Assembly (NCBI GenBank): GCA_950295325.1
Contig: OX485807.1
Location: 4,280,501 to 4,344,500 of the forward strand
Source of the DNA: Polytrichum commune
Lineage: Eukaryota; Streptophyta; Polytrichopsida; Polytrichales; Polytrichaceae
Reading direction: 5' to 3'
DNA length: 64,000 bases
The notes beneath the pieces are model-generated. The model saw only the letters and a list, made by a program, of their open reading frames with translations. It was not told the origin of the DNA and did not search any database. Made by a program: the position numbers and the translations under genes. Below, one piece after another: positions 50,750 to 62,295 of the stretch. How positions within the stretch are numbered: the stretch's first letter is position 1; every line of letters starts with the position of its first letter.

Positions 50750-53700
50750 ATGGCGAGGAGGAAGCGCGCTCGGGCGATGGAGATTCGGGAACCCAAAAAG
50801 CACAAATGCGAGAAGCAGAATTTGCAGGTGGAGGTGGAGGAACGGCAGGCTGAAGAGCCCAAGAAAGTGAACCCTTTCCTGCGCTCATGGGCATGGAAAC
50901 GAGAACACAGGTATTGTCACGGTTTTCCTTCGTCGCGCATTTCTCTAGTTCCAGGGCTTCAACACAAGGTAAATCTTCTCCCTAGACTGGGAAAAGGAGC
51001 GCCATCAGAGAGCAAAAAGATGCTAGGGTTGTTAGTTCTATTTCAGAAGGTGCTCTTTATACACTCAGACATACATAATCTACATAATGTAGCGATGAGT
51101 GTTGAATCACACAATGTCCTCTAAGGGAGAAACTTTTGTGTGGTGTTTTACCAACCTAATCAAATTTTATTTTAAGATAGAACTCAAATTAGTTTGGTTT
51201 TTGGGCTGCTGCTCTTATGTAATGATAGTGGTATTTGTGATTAATCTCAGTGATTCTACTATGGATCCTAGTACTTTTCAGAAGGTATAAAGCTTAATGT
51301 CATTCTGTATAATTCTCAATGTTCTAGTAATTTCCCCTTCCATTTGGCTAACTCTTCACAAATCTATTTCGTGATAGGTATTTATATTTTGATCAGTGAG
51401 AAATGTCTGGGCGGATTTCTAAGATGAGTTGGCACTCAGGCAGGAGGATTGACAGTTGAATTAGATTTTTTAAGCCCAGTTGGGTGTCAAGGATCTTATG
51501 TGTTTTTCAAATTACTGTCCAATAAACATATCCTCTGGTTTGGTCCTTATGCCATAATATTGAACAATTACCACATGATCCACAGAATGAGCTCTTGGTG
51601 GCCTGGTATTGCTAAATGGAATCACAAAAAAAATACCAATTAATTAGATCCTGCCCAGATGTACGAGCTAGGGATTGGTGTGCCATTGTGCTGACCGACT
51701 TTTGCTCTTCAAATTCACGCAAGTAAGGCAGAGCATGCTAAAACCAATGCCCCACCCAAAACTGACACCCTAAATTCTTGCTTAATAATTACATATTGAT
51801 TTGAGAATGTCCGCCACCTTAACATCATGCTCCTGTGATGTTTTGGGTCTTTTGCATCAGGATTCAAATAAAGTAGACTTTGGTGTGTTGGAATCCCCTG
51901 TTGATTGTGAATGATAATTATTAAAAGTAAATTGAATCTAACAATAGCATATATACTCAGCGCTTAAAGTGATGGTTTTAGCACCATCTACCTTATGTGG
52001 ATTCTTCACACTCATGGTGATGTAAAGTATGTTGTAATTTTGTTAATTCATATTCTCCAACTTCTACTGATTTGATTTACACAACGAAACTTGTGTGGCA
52101 TTAGCAAATCTATGATGAAGCATCAACAAAAATCGGACCTCCCCTGATCTAGTTATGGTTTTTGGAAGTGAATGTTTGTTGATTCCTAAAATGAACATGT
52201 AGGTCCTCCCAGTTGTGTTTACTATTAAATGTGGAGTATTAAATAACATTTAAAGATAGGGCCTGATCTCTTCTAAACATGTGTCTTCATGGTGTAGTTC
52301 TTTGATCCTCACCGAACTACACACCCATCAAATATAAGTGTCCGATTAAGAAAGTAACTGAATAACACCTACACACCTTATTGTGGAGCAGGCCGGACAG
52401 GGATCGCTTCAGGAACTCATACGAACACAAGATCAAGATAGGGGGAGAGGCACGTACTCTGGTGCTCCATCAAGCTCCCTTTTCTACTACAGGCTTTGCT
52501 TCTACAGGCAGGTAACTAGATCAAAAACTAATGTGGTGGTGTTATGGGTGAATTTTTTAGTTGTTGAAATCTGCAGGAATATATTTTACGCAGATGCAGA
52601 GATGGTAGTAATTGTGAGTCATATACCTGTTCTCGAAGTTTTTATGTGCAATAGGTGTATCTAAATGTGAGCTCCAGATCCTTGCAATGAAGTACATTTT
52701 GATGTGCCCCTTATGAATGTTTGTGCTGCATACCTTATTCAAACACTTGCACTAGCTTTTGTGATAGTTGGGGTTGCGAGTTTCTGCAAGCTAACATGTG
52801 GGTTATTTATCTTCTGATGAATCAAGTTTGCATTGCATTTCTTTATTTTGATCAAACCATCTGATTCTATGGAATTGCCACCTTGCAGTATGGGATAGTG
52901 CAATTGTGTTGGCCAAATTTCTTGAGAAGTGGCCAGAAATAGTGGCTGGAAAGAAATGCATTGAATTGGGAGCAGGCTGTGGTTTAGCAGGTGGGCACTT
53001 CTACTTAGAATTCCAAGTTCATGCATGGTCCAAGTATATCTTGTTTTATCATACTACTGGTCTTGTGGGATAGGGTAGTGCAAGATGATTACCTTATCCA
53101 AATCGAGGTCGTAGACATTTTCCTCATTCTAAAATAAGAAAAAAATAATCTTAAAGTTTTTTTTAAGACAAAATCAATTTCTTCCATATGTTACACGGTG
53201 GGATTATTCAAATAAAAATCAGATAACAAACAAAAAAGTTCTCGATCTGGAACTTCTTTGGATCTCGTATGGATATCAAATCCATTTCCAAAGTGAACAT
53301 TGCCTGTCTTTTTAGATGATCTTGTAGCCCCTCCCCAATTATGATTGAATAGTTAACAAATTTTGAGCATGTAGCTTAATCCCTTCTTCACACATGCCTT
53401 TTTGGGGTAGTGCTAAACCCCTAAATCCTAACCACACATCACTCAAATATTGGTGTTCATTAAAGATAAGTAACCAAATTAGACCCGTCTATATAGTACC
53501 CTGAGCTGTCAATTTGGCTGTTGTTTCCATAGTTTCTCATTCCTGTTTGAAGTGAAAATTTGATCCAAGACAGGTTGCAGTTGAATGTTCAAAGACTTGC
53601 TCAGTCAAGGGAATGAATGCTGAGAGTACTGTCAGCCTTCAAGTCATGATTTGTTGTTCTCACATGGTGCTTCATGTCAGGTATAACAGCAGCTGCAATG

Positions 53701-54117
53701 GGTGCGAAAAAAGTGATTCTCACAGATTATCCTGAAAACATCCCCTTACTTGACAGCAACTGTGTTAGCAACAATCTGACAGAGGTGGCAACAACCATGC
53801 CCTTAATATGGGGTATAGATCCTGACTTAGAAGAGAACGACTGCGATATTATCTTAGGCACAGACATCATGTATTATGATGATGCAGTGAAGCTGTTGCT
53901 TGCCACCTTGCAAAGTCTTTCAGGAAGGCATACCAGGATTTTCTTTGCCTATGGAAGAAACCGGCAGGCGGAGGACGCATTTATGAGAGCCATACAAGAA
54001 TTCAAGTTCAAGTTGAAACATGTTGCAGAGGCAGAACTTGATGATGTATACCAGTGTGAGGATGTAGATGTTTATGAGCTCAATATTAATGAAAGTGAAG
54101 AATGTAGTTTTACATAA
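50750..54117 (+). CDS. METTL21-like (Methyltransf_16) protein methyltransferase, four exons
   Basis: Exons 50750-50910, 52392-52507, 52889-52990 and 53681-54117 give 271 aa. Residues 1-54 are basic and possibly a nuclear signal (ARRKRARA, PKKHK). Then come GFASTVWDSAIVLAKFLE, the SAM-binding motif CIELGAGCGLAG (about 116-127), VILTDYPENI and LGTDIMYYDDAV (the family's acidic post-II motif). These define the METTL21/EEF1A-KMT-type seven-beta-strand lysine methyltransferases; the substrate cannot be told from sequence. Introns 1 and 3 are GT-AG. Intron 2 must start at GC (52508) to keep the frame, because the GT four bases later would shift it. The ATG is the first credible one, preceded by a telo-box. 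Intron 3, and probably intron 1, contain pieces of dispersed repeat C. The four-exon model is inferred by eye. Confidence 0.82.
52295..52370. repeat. Dispersed repeat C fragment in methyltransferase intron 1
   Basis: ACACACCCATCAAATATAAG, then TGTCCGATTAAGA and a GTAACTGAATA block, resemble the segment after the repeat at 60463-60505 (ACCATTCAAATAGAGGTGTC, TGATTAAGA, GGTTACCGAATA). Short and diverged. Confidence 0.4.
53240..53500. repeat. Dispersed repeat C copy in methyltransferase intron 3
   Basis: Carries the family order: CCCCTCCCC, TTTTGAGCATGTAG(C/T), AATCCCTTCTTCACACATG, CCTTTTTGGGGT, CCTAACCACA, then GGTGTTCATTAA and a GTAACCAAAT block. Closest to the copy at 6570-6830 and more distant from 59834-60462. 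Confidence 0.5.
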
Positions 54118-54412
54118 TTTGTGTTCCTACAACTTGTCAAAATGTGCAGGCAGTTTCTTCCAGTATCTGCTTCTCTTTCTGTGTGAACGTCCCAATCTTT
54201 GGTTATCTGCCAACTATGGGACATGGTGAAATAGTGCCAAAAAGACTACTTCGAATACTTCCATCAGTCAAAGGAAACGTTAATTCCGGCTGCTACAACG
54301 ACAAAGTGAGTGGCATTACTATGTACAGATTTACTAAATATAAAGATTGTTTTTCCGTTAGTTTGCATCAATTGATCAGAGTTGATGTGGCTTTAAAACC
54401 ATCAACGATATT

Positions 54413-54485
54413 GCCGTCCTAGCTCAGTTGGTAGAGCGCAAGGCTCTTAACCTTGTGGTCCAGGGTTCGAGCCCCTGGGGTGGCG
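54413..54485 (+). tRNA. tRNA-Lys (anticodon CUU)
   Basis: A 73-nt cloverleaf with acceptor GCCGTCC/GGGTGGC plus discriminator G, D arm GCTC...GAGC, anticodon stem CAAGG/CCTTG with loop CTCTTAA (anticodon CTT at 54446-54448) and T stem CAGGG/CCCTG. No intron is present and CCA is not encoded, as expected for a nuclear gene. The internal A box (TAGCTCAGTTGG) and B box (GGTTCGAGCCC) are intact. A CAA motif at 54403-54405 lies about 10 bases upstream, as is common at plant tRNA start sites. It sits about 300 bases after the methyltransferase stop, on the same strand. Confidence 0.96.
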
Positions 54486-54488
54486 AAC

Positions 54489-54492
54489 TTTT
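54489..54492 (+). terminator. RNA polymerase III terminator (TTTT)
   Basis: Four T residues begin four bases after the tRNA 3' end, the usual position for a polymerase III stop. Four is the minimal length. Confidence 0.6.
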
Positions 54493-54611
54493 GCTGTAGC
54501 AGTACTCACACTGGCAAAGAAATTTGGTAACAATTGTGAAAATTATGATTTTGTATTTTTAATCAAGGATGATATGAAGACAGATCTTTGTGAGGATATG
54601 ATATCAGAGTA

Positions 54612-54763
54612 TCTAGAAGGCAAGGTTTTGTGCAGATTTGTGTGTATATAGAAAGTTTGGGAGCATATAGAAGGTTTGTGTGCGGATTTGTGTGTATATA
54701 GAAAGTATGCGAGTATATAGAAGGTTTGTGTACGGATTTGTGTGTATATAGAAAGTATGCATG
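54612..54763. repeat. 50-bp tandem repeat, about three copies
   Basis: The block GATTTGTGTGTATATAGAAA recurs at 54635, 54685 and 54735 with exactly 50-bp spacing, alternating with a TATAGAAGGTTTGTG block. Near-identical units imply recent expansion. The serine/threonine-rich minus-strand frame (54543-54776) is a by-product. Confidence 0.8.
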
Positions 54764-55478
54764 AATTACGAATCACGAATCATGAATATTGTACTAACTC
54801 AATCGAGTGGTGAATGGGTTGGGTGTGAATCTAGAAATGGACACCAAACCAACATGTGTTGCAAAAGGATTGGACTACATGTTCAAAATGTAGTATAATA
54901 TTTTTCTCGGACTTAAATACCAATTTCATTTCATTTCATTCTAGATGCAGCAGTCTAACATAATATGGAGATCTCATGATTATTTAATACCTCAGAATCT
55001 TAACATCTAAGATGACTAGGATATTCATACAAACTCCAAATATATAAGTTATTGAATAAACTCCGACATGAAGTACATTGAATCATATTGCACTACTCAC
55101 CAGATGTACCACCAACAGGAAAATGGATTTGGAATGAGGAGATGCACCTTTCCAAGTTTTATTGCCATATTGAATCAGCTCTTTCCAGAAGAAGACAACA
55201 CCAATGTGCGTCATTAGTGCCAGTCTAGGTCACGTCACCTCAACAATAACTTTCAAGGTTCTGTATTCGACAGGATATTATGATGGTCCACAGATGCTCA
55301 AATCGTTGGACCAAGTCCACACTTCAGAGCACCTCATAGAGCAGTTACACCTCTGAAGTGGACCACCTAATAAGTTAAATCCATGCCCTAAATGCAAAAA
55401 TTCTCAAATTGGAAGTGGCAATTCTGTTTGTAGAACTTCACCACAACCTTAATAGTGTACACTGCTCGCTAGAACGTC
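54764..55478. other. Spacer and presumed 3' UTR of the APS reductase gene
   Basis: No separate gene seen. The part next to 55479 is presumably the 3' untranslated region of the minus-strand gene. Confidence 0.45.
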
Positions 55479-58400
55479 CTATTGCAATGCTTGCACAAAG
55501 CTCTTCAAAGCATCCACCTCACGATTTTCTGATGGGTACTTGATAATTTGGCTGCTGTTCTTTGGGAAAAACAAAACTGTTGGATAGCTCTGCATCTGCA
55601 GGTTTTGTTGCGCATAGGATTTCTGGTCCTTATCAGCATTGAACTTGGCAACCTGCTCCATCAATTACAAACATTGTCAATTGAGACCTAAGATACAGAA
55701 AATGCAAGACTACAAAATGCAAAACTGATACAATAACTGATGCAAACTTGTGACCTACAATACCAAAGCCAATGTCATTTAGATTTGTTGCATGAGCTTG
55801 AAAGTGGAAGGAGATCTATAGCACTTGCTCTTCAGCTCAAAAAGGTCAAGACGTACCACAACATTTGAGCCAGCAAGCTCCTCTGCAACTGCATTGTATG
55901 AATCATTCATTGCCTGCATCGTGCAATCCCTATGAGTCAGACAATTTCCACAAAGAGAATGGAGCTGCTGCAAGTCTTGGATAGATAATACTTCAAGGGG
56001 CGTTTTCACACAACCACAACCACAACCACAGGAATTGATTGTGGTATGCTTTCTTTGACATCATTCTGAGGGATAAGGTACAATGATGATAACCACAACT
56101 ACTCTTACTTCAACTACAGTACAAGCCATAGTTGAGGGTGGTTGCAGTTTCCTTTCTTTGCTTCTAATTTGTTTGTAGTCACTATGTGGCATCAGGAGAG
56201 AACTTCAATGCCAGAATACGGGAGAGGGTTTACAGGACACAGTTCCTCTTGGACAAACTTTACATTAGTATCCATATATTATTTGTCCACTCCAGACTAC
56301 ACTAATAGGAGGGGCGACAATTGAGATTTAAAAAAAAATCTCTTCAACCATAACTATGCCTTGTGTGCAAACCAATGATATATAAAGTAGTTGTGGTAGA
56401 AGGTATGCTGGGACCACCACCACTCGAGTAATTGTGTGTAAATACTCCTTCAGCCTCTATAATATGCTACTTAAATAACTCATTTATGGACTAAGGAAGC
56501 CTCACCTGACTATATTGGCACCAAGGAGCATATAGAACCACCAGAGTTGACTTTGCACGGTTTTCTCCCTTCACCAAGGTTTCAATATCCCCCCGACTCA
56601 GGGTAACCACGCTTTCACTATTGAAAAGGTCGGCGAATTCAATTTTCTCCCCAACTATACCGGTAGAGTCGTTTGAGTTATCTATGTTACCCTGATAAAC
56701 AATGCACCCCCAACAACAATATTACTCAATCTCCCAAAACAGGAAAAACCTCGAGTCAAAATGACCCTTCATTGGAAGGCCATAGTGTTAGTTGGGCAAT
56801 GAAAGTGCTCCAGATGCAATTCCTGTAACATAACATTATAGATGACTTGAACAGGTTTGATGAAAATATTCTCACAAGCTAGAACTTTCCACCACAAGTA
56901 CTAGTCTGTGATTACCAGAGAAACATACTTTGTGCCAGAAAAAACGCTATCCATCATGAACAGTAACCATATGATTGAAGATCCTCTTGTTACCTTGTGG
57001 AGACCACATTCCTTGGCCTTGGCATCCTCCCACCACCACCGACCCTCTCGCTCATGCTGATTTGGTAGTACAGCCCTTGTGCATGGTTCACAGCCAATCG
57101 ATACATAACCCTACAACCATAAACGCTTCTTAGTTTCACAAGGAAGCCAAAATCGCCAATACCTTTCATGAAGATGCAGATAATGCAATGTATTCCTAAC
57201 CTCGGTGTCTAGCTAGTGCTCCTTTACAGACCACAAGAAATGGTGAACAACAATATGCTTGTGACATAGGAGAGGATTAAACCTGAGAATGAAGAGCATT
57301 GACAGGAACATTCATAGTGCGAAGGAAAGACCACACTGATACTCCAGACACATTCGACAGAGGGTTCCACTTGATCAAACTTCCAGGACCACCGTCCATG
57401 CCCTCAAATGCGGGATCAACCTGGGCACATCCATTCCACATCAGTATAACTAGACACCTGCAACGACTACGCTGACAATAGAGAACTGTCTAAACCACCA
57501 GCACCCAGCCACCACCTACTCAATCATCGGCATACGCTACACGACCTCCAATCAGAAAAAATTGACATGTCTAATCTTGCCACTATACTGAAGAGAGACA
57601 CCAGCAATCACATCATTGCCGCACCTGTACAATTGGGACGTTAGCACGAGTTCCTGGCGACTGATCTTTGCGTTGCCCAGTGATCCAAGCTCGCAAACCC
57701 TTGAGTGCGCGACGAAGTGGCCTCACCTTGCGCACCCTGCAGCACTCTTGATGGCCATCTTCATAAAAGGAGAATAACCCTTTTGTGCGCACTAATTCTT
57801 CTACCTCCGTGGCATCAGGGAACATATATTGAATGTGAATGTTATAGCGTTTCTCTACTTCAGCAAACAATTGCAGAGTTTCAGGATTCAGCCTTCCTGT
57901 TTCCAAGCTAAACACTCGGAAAGGACGACCAGTGAGGTGTGCATACTCGATCAATGCTACATCTTCAGCTCCACTGCAACCAGGAGAGTATGAAGTTAGT
58001 GAAATCACAATGTTGCGAACTGCACCTAAAGATGATAACTGCCAATCACAACCCTCTGATAGTCACTATTAATGCAGGAAGATAAAAACAACTTGATTGG
58101 CTGTGTGTCATGACGAACTGCAAGACTTAACTCTGAGAATTCTTTGTATTCTACACATCGATAATTTGATTCTGGAGTAGGACAACAACATGGAACTCAA
58201 GAGTTCTTCCATTATGTAAGTGTTCGAAATAGTTTCGCCCTCACCTGAAGGCAATTGCAATGTCGGGACCATACAGCGCTAGAGCACGATCCATGATTTC
58301 CAGTGGAGATGCATTATCCAATTCCTCAGCAAGCGTAGGAATGTCAACTTTTGTTTCCGTAATCTCTGCCACAACAAAAGACTCCAGGATTTAAGCCCCT

Positions 58401-59368
58401 CGCATAACTTACAAGAAAACATTGAACTATGTGCAGAATGCCGCTGAAATATTGATGACCTTTATGCCAAGTGCCATAGGCCCTACGTTTCAATGCATTG
58501 GATATGCTGATCAGTACTAAAACGATGACAGTAAATTGTGCATTCATACTTGAGTGTCACGAGTGTCAAATGTATTTGAGCCCATACGAATGCAAAAAGG
58601 TTATCTAGACGCACCAGGTGCCACGATGGCAGCCGCAACAGGGCGAATAGTACTGCGTTCCTGGGAGACTTCAAAATTGGCCCCGAGCGACTTCCTCTGC
58701 ACGGTGAATGAGCTCCCAATTGAGCTTCCGGATGACGACACGCTTCCAAACTTCAGACTATCCTTCCCTTTCAACGACCCTGCTCCACACCAGAACAAAT
58801 GCGATCGTCAGAATATCATCCCCCCAAAGCACGCACACCGCCACAACAAACACACACATTTTTAAAATAAACAAGTTAAAAAAAGCTCCCAAACCAAGAG
58901 AAAGTGAGAAACTGGAACTGCGCTAGCCGGTAAAGAATGGAGTACAATGGCTCGTACACTCCAGTCGAGAAGTAGCATTGCCTCAAAGAACACACACCAC
59001 ACTTCTTCCTTCTCAATTCATCTTCGGAAGTGCAAGGTGCCTTCCAAACCAAACCAAATCAAATCAGTCTCTCCATAACGAGCTCATTCTCTAAAATCCT
59101 CATTACTACACGATCGCCAAAAGTCGCCGTCCAACCAAACCAAGTAACCACAGCGCAAACCGCTTAACTCAAAATTCTCTCCGCGCAAACCTCCCAACCC
59201 GCCAATACAAATACAACCGAGACAGAAAAGGAAAAAAAGACAAGAGACAGAAACCGCACCAGCCGACACCACTGATGAGTGGCGAGACGCCGACGTCGAG
59301 GCCACGGCCGCGGAGGCGGGCACGCGCGTCACCGCTACTGCTGCGTCCATAGCAACCAGCTGCGCCAT
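55479..59368 (-). CDS. APR: Plastid APS reductase (APR) with thioredoxin-like domain, nine exons
   Basis: Minus-strand exons in order: 59260-59368, 58615-58779, 58245-58365, 57625-57973, 57283-57420, 56994-57110, 56506-56691, 55857-55913, 55479-55652. They give 471 aa, close to plant APRs, and all introns are GT-AG. The enzyme reduces adenylyl sulfate to sulfite in plastids, the committed step of sulfate assimilation. Residues 1 to about 90 are Ser/Ala-rich, a chloroplast transit peptide. The reductase domain has [19 protein letters not shown], the Fe-S cysteines C209-C210 ([14 protein letters not shown]) and C301/C304 (IGCEPC), and catalytic C329 (KAKECGLHK). The C-terminal domain (about 355-471) has [23 protein letters not shown] and SYPTVLFFP. 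Its usual CPFC site is C391-Q-Y-S394, so the resolving Cys is lost. The first in-frame ATG (59368) follows an upstream in-frame TAG. Confidence 0.94.
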
Positions 59369-59833
59369 CGGGTACCAAACTCCCAATGACCTACCGAGCT
59401 ACCGAGCTAGTAAGCGCCCGGACGCTGTGATCCCTCCCCTCTTGTGCTTGTGGTGTGCACGGTGGAAGTGGGTGGCGAAGGAAGCGGAGGGGGCGAGATG
59501 GGAGCGTGAGGAGAGATGGGAGTTTGGAGTTGCCCTAGGGTTTTAGTGGCGACGGAGACGCCAGGCTGCCTTTGTAGCAAATGGCTACTAAGTTAGAGTG
59601 TGCTTGGCACAGAGGGGAAGGCGCTACCTCGCTCGCTCAAGCACAAGACGCAGGCACGAGGAGCAGCGAATTGTCTGGTCTGAAGCTTCGCCTGCGATTG
59701 GCGTTGGGTGGGGTGTGGGAGACGGCTTTCAGCCGAAGATTCCTTCACCTCCGCCCTTTTCCTAGGCCTCCAAGGCTTATCCCCAGACCTCCCCCCCCCC
59801 TCCCCTCCACCTCAAGGCACATATATAGATGGG
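59369..59833. other. APS reductase upstream region, G+C-rich
   Basis: Presumed promoter and 5' untranslated region of the minus-strand APR gene. The plus-strand frame at 59581-59901 runs into the tandem repeat and a C-rich tract and shows no domain, so it is not accepted as a gene. Low-complexity C/T runs lie at about 59750-59815. Confidence 0.4.
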
Positions 59834-60462
59834 TCTTGAATGGTTACTTTCTCCAACTATCTCCTCTTCTCCTCGGACACGAAAGTACACACAATTCTTA
59901 GTACGGAATGGCTTGCAAATCCACGTTGAGGCTCTAGCTGCTTTTCTCATGATTTTCGGAGCCCATATGAATATATCGTTCATTCTCTAAGCGAAGAATC
60001 TCGTGCTCTTTGAATGGTTATATACGTATAAACCTCCCCCCTCCTCTCCAATTACGTTGATTGTTGAGTTTGGAATAGCATGTAGTCCAATCTCTTTCAA
60101 ACACGTGTATGTTATGTTGTTGTTCTTGGAGCCACACCTAACCATGTTCTTGAATGGTTACTTTCTCCAACTATCTCTCTTCTCCTCGGACACGAAAGTC
60201 CACACGATTCTTAGTACGGAATGGCTTGCAAATCCACATTGAGGTTCTAGCCGCTTTTCTCATGATTTTCGGAGCCCGTATGAATATATCGTTCATTCTC
60301 AAAGCGAAGAATCTCGTGCTCTTTGAATGGTTATACATGTATAAACCTCCCCCCCCCCCCCCACAATTACATTGATTGTTGAGTTTGGAATAGCATGTAG
60401 TCCAATCTCTTTCAAACATGTGTATATTATGTTGTTGTTCTTGGAGCCACACCTAACCATGT
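59834..60462. repeat. Tandem duplication of a 314-bp unit (dispersed repeat C)
   Basis: 59834-60147 and 60148-60462 are near-identical direct copies differing by scattered substitutions and the length of a C run (CCCCCCTCCTC in copy 1, 15 Cs in copy 2). Each contains TCTCGTGCTCTTTGAATGGT, GGAATAGCATGTAGTCCAAT and GTTCTTGGAGCCACACCTAA. Diverged single copies occur at 6570-6830 and 53240-53500. No protein-coding capacity. Confidence 0.88.
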
Positions 60463-61984
60463 ACCATTCAAATAGAGGTGTCTGATTAAGATAGGTTACC
60501 GAATAAGGCATGTCTACCATACTTGCATGGGTACCTTCCCTTTCAAAGGTTGTTTACACTACGGGACGTTTTAGATGGGGATCCAAGGAGGAGGAGGATC
60601 CAACAACTAGAGTATTGGCTAAGAGGTGTAAATTGGACCGAAGGCCTTTAGATGAGGGTCCGAGACCAAGAAGAGGTCATGTAAGGTGTCTCCTACATGG
60701 CATTGTTTTGGAGGGGAACATTAATGATCTTAACCAAGAAATGAAGTTCAAAGGGGAGAGTACATGTTTTGGAGAAACCATTTTGGAAAGTAGGGACCAA
60801 GGGGGGGGGTCCAGTTCAAGGGTTTAATTTTTGCCTTGAATCGCTTTAAATTGGACCCTAAAAGCAAGTCCACTCGTTGTTGTATCAACTTAACAATCCT
60901 CCCTCATCCATCCACTTGTTGCATTTGCGGATGTGGATCCAAAGCATTCTCCCACAAGATGCCGTATCCATATTCCCATTTAGGGAGAGGAAACACTTTT
61001 TGAATTTCACGTCGTCTTGCAAAAAGACGTGATATTGAAGCGTCCTATACTATTTTAGATAAATGACGCACTTTTCATGTGGAAATGAGTCACATTAAGG
61101 TAAATGAATCACCCTTAGGCACAAATTTGAGGGAATTAAGGGCATTGATAGCTCGTCTCATTATGTTTTGTGGTGGTTGTAGACAGGCTCATTTGTTGGA
61201 AAATGTTGATTATGATATCCATTTTCCACAAATATTTGTGAATATGACAATGGGTGACAATCCTCACCGCAATTTTTTGAACATTATATGCATCTTTCAT
61301 TAGCATCAATGTTTTGTTATGTGGATATGGCAATGGATGGGTGGTTGTGGAAAATAATAATAATAAATGTTAAGCACAACCATGACCACCCTTTCGGTAT
61401 CCATGACCTCACTCCTTTGCATGGTTAGTCATCCTTGGAGTGGTTGTTCATGCTCATGTGGCATCACTACAGAGTTTCATGGCCAAGGTCCAAGGAGAAA
61501 ATTGAAGAGGCTAGCACTTTAACATTACGATATGAGGCCAACAAGGATATATGGCTTTAATCTCTTCTCAAGTCCAAGATCTAAGCCAATGATAGATTAC
61601 GATTTAGAGAATCGACTCCACCATCAAACACAACCCATGGATTCGCACAAAACATGTGTGAATGAAAATATACAAATAAATAAAAACGTAGTTGTGGTCG
61701 ATTATTATGACCATGACTACTACGACCACCTTTGGCTGACTTTTGCACCTGTCTTCCAAAATCATCACCACAAGGCTTAACCTCGTCTTTTTGTAGAGCT
61801 CATTAATAACATTTTCTTTCAATGCACATGGGTGGTTCCTATAACATGCAAGCCCTTTGGGTTTCCCATCGGACCATTTACAGTGTAATTATACTTTTAA
61901 TAATAATAAAAATCTACCATGTTCATATGCACACAGTAACCCTACAAAAACAAATACCACTCTTCAAATCATTATACTTAACAC
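60463..61984. other. Unassigned spacer
   Basis: The 105-codon plus frame at 60510-60827 is Arg/Glu/Gly-rich and unrecognised. No reliable gene, tRNA or element ends were found. Confidence 0.4.
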
Positions 61985-62295
61985 TTTTGTTCATGCTCGT
62001 CCTAAACAAATGGCAATTATAATTTAAAGCTTGCTCCAACGCAACTCCAAGACCACCCACATAAAAGGTACATATGTCCTTGTTGCACCACTGATTAAGG
62101 ACTAATTATGTTAAGTTATCTCGAAGTTTTGCAGTTGCATTTTTGTTCATGCTCGTCCTAAACAAATGGCAATTAGAATTTAAAGCTTGCTCCAACGCAA
62201 CTCCAAGACCACCCACATAAAAGGTACATATGTCCTTGTTGCACCGCCGATTAAGGACTAATTATGTTAAGTTATCTCGAAGTTTTGCAGTTGCA
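61985..62295. repeat. 156-bp tandem duplication
   Basis: 61985-62140 and 62141-62295 are direct repeats differing at only a few positions (for example ATTATAAT versus ATTAGAAT, and CCACTGATT versus CCGCCGATT). Very recent duplication of anonymous DNA. Confidence 0.9.

Noticed and set aside
54144-54422. 92-codon plus frame between the methyltransferase gene and the tRNA
   Set aside because: Lies in the probable 3' UTR, ends inside the tRNA gene and has no motif.
59581-59901. 106-codon plus frame upstream of the APR gene
   Set aside because: Lacks any domain, crosses a C-rich low-complexity tract and enters the 314-bp tandem repeat.
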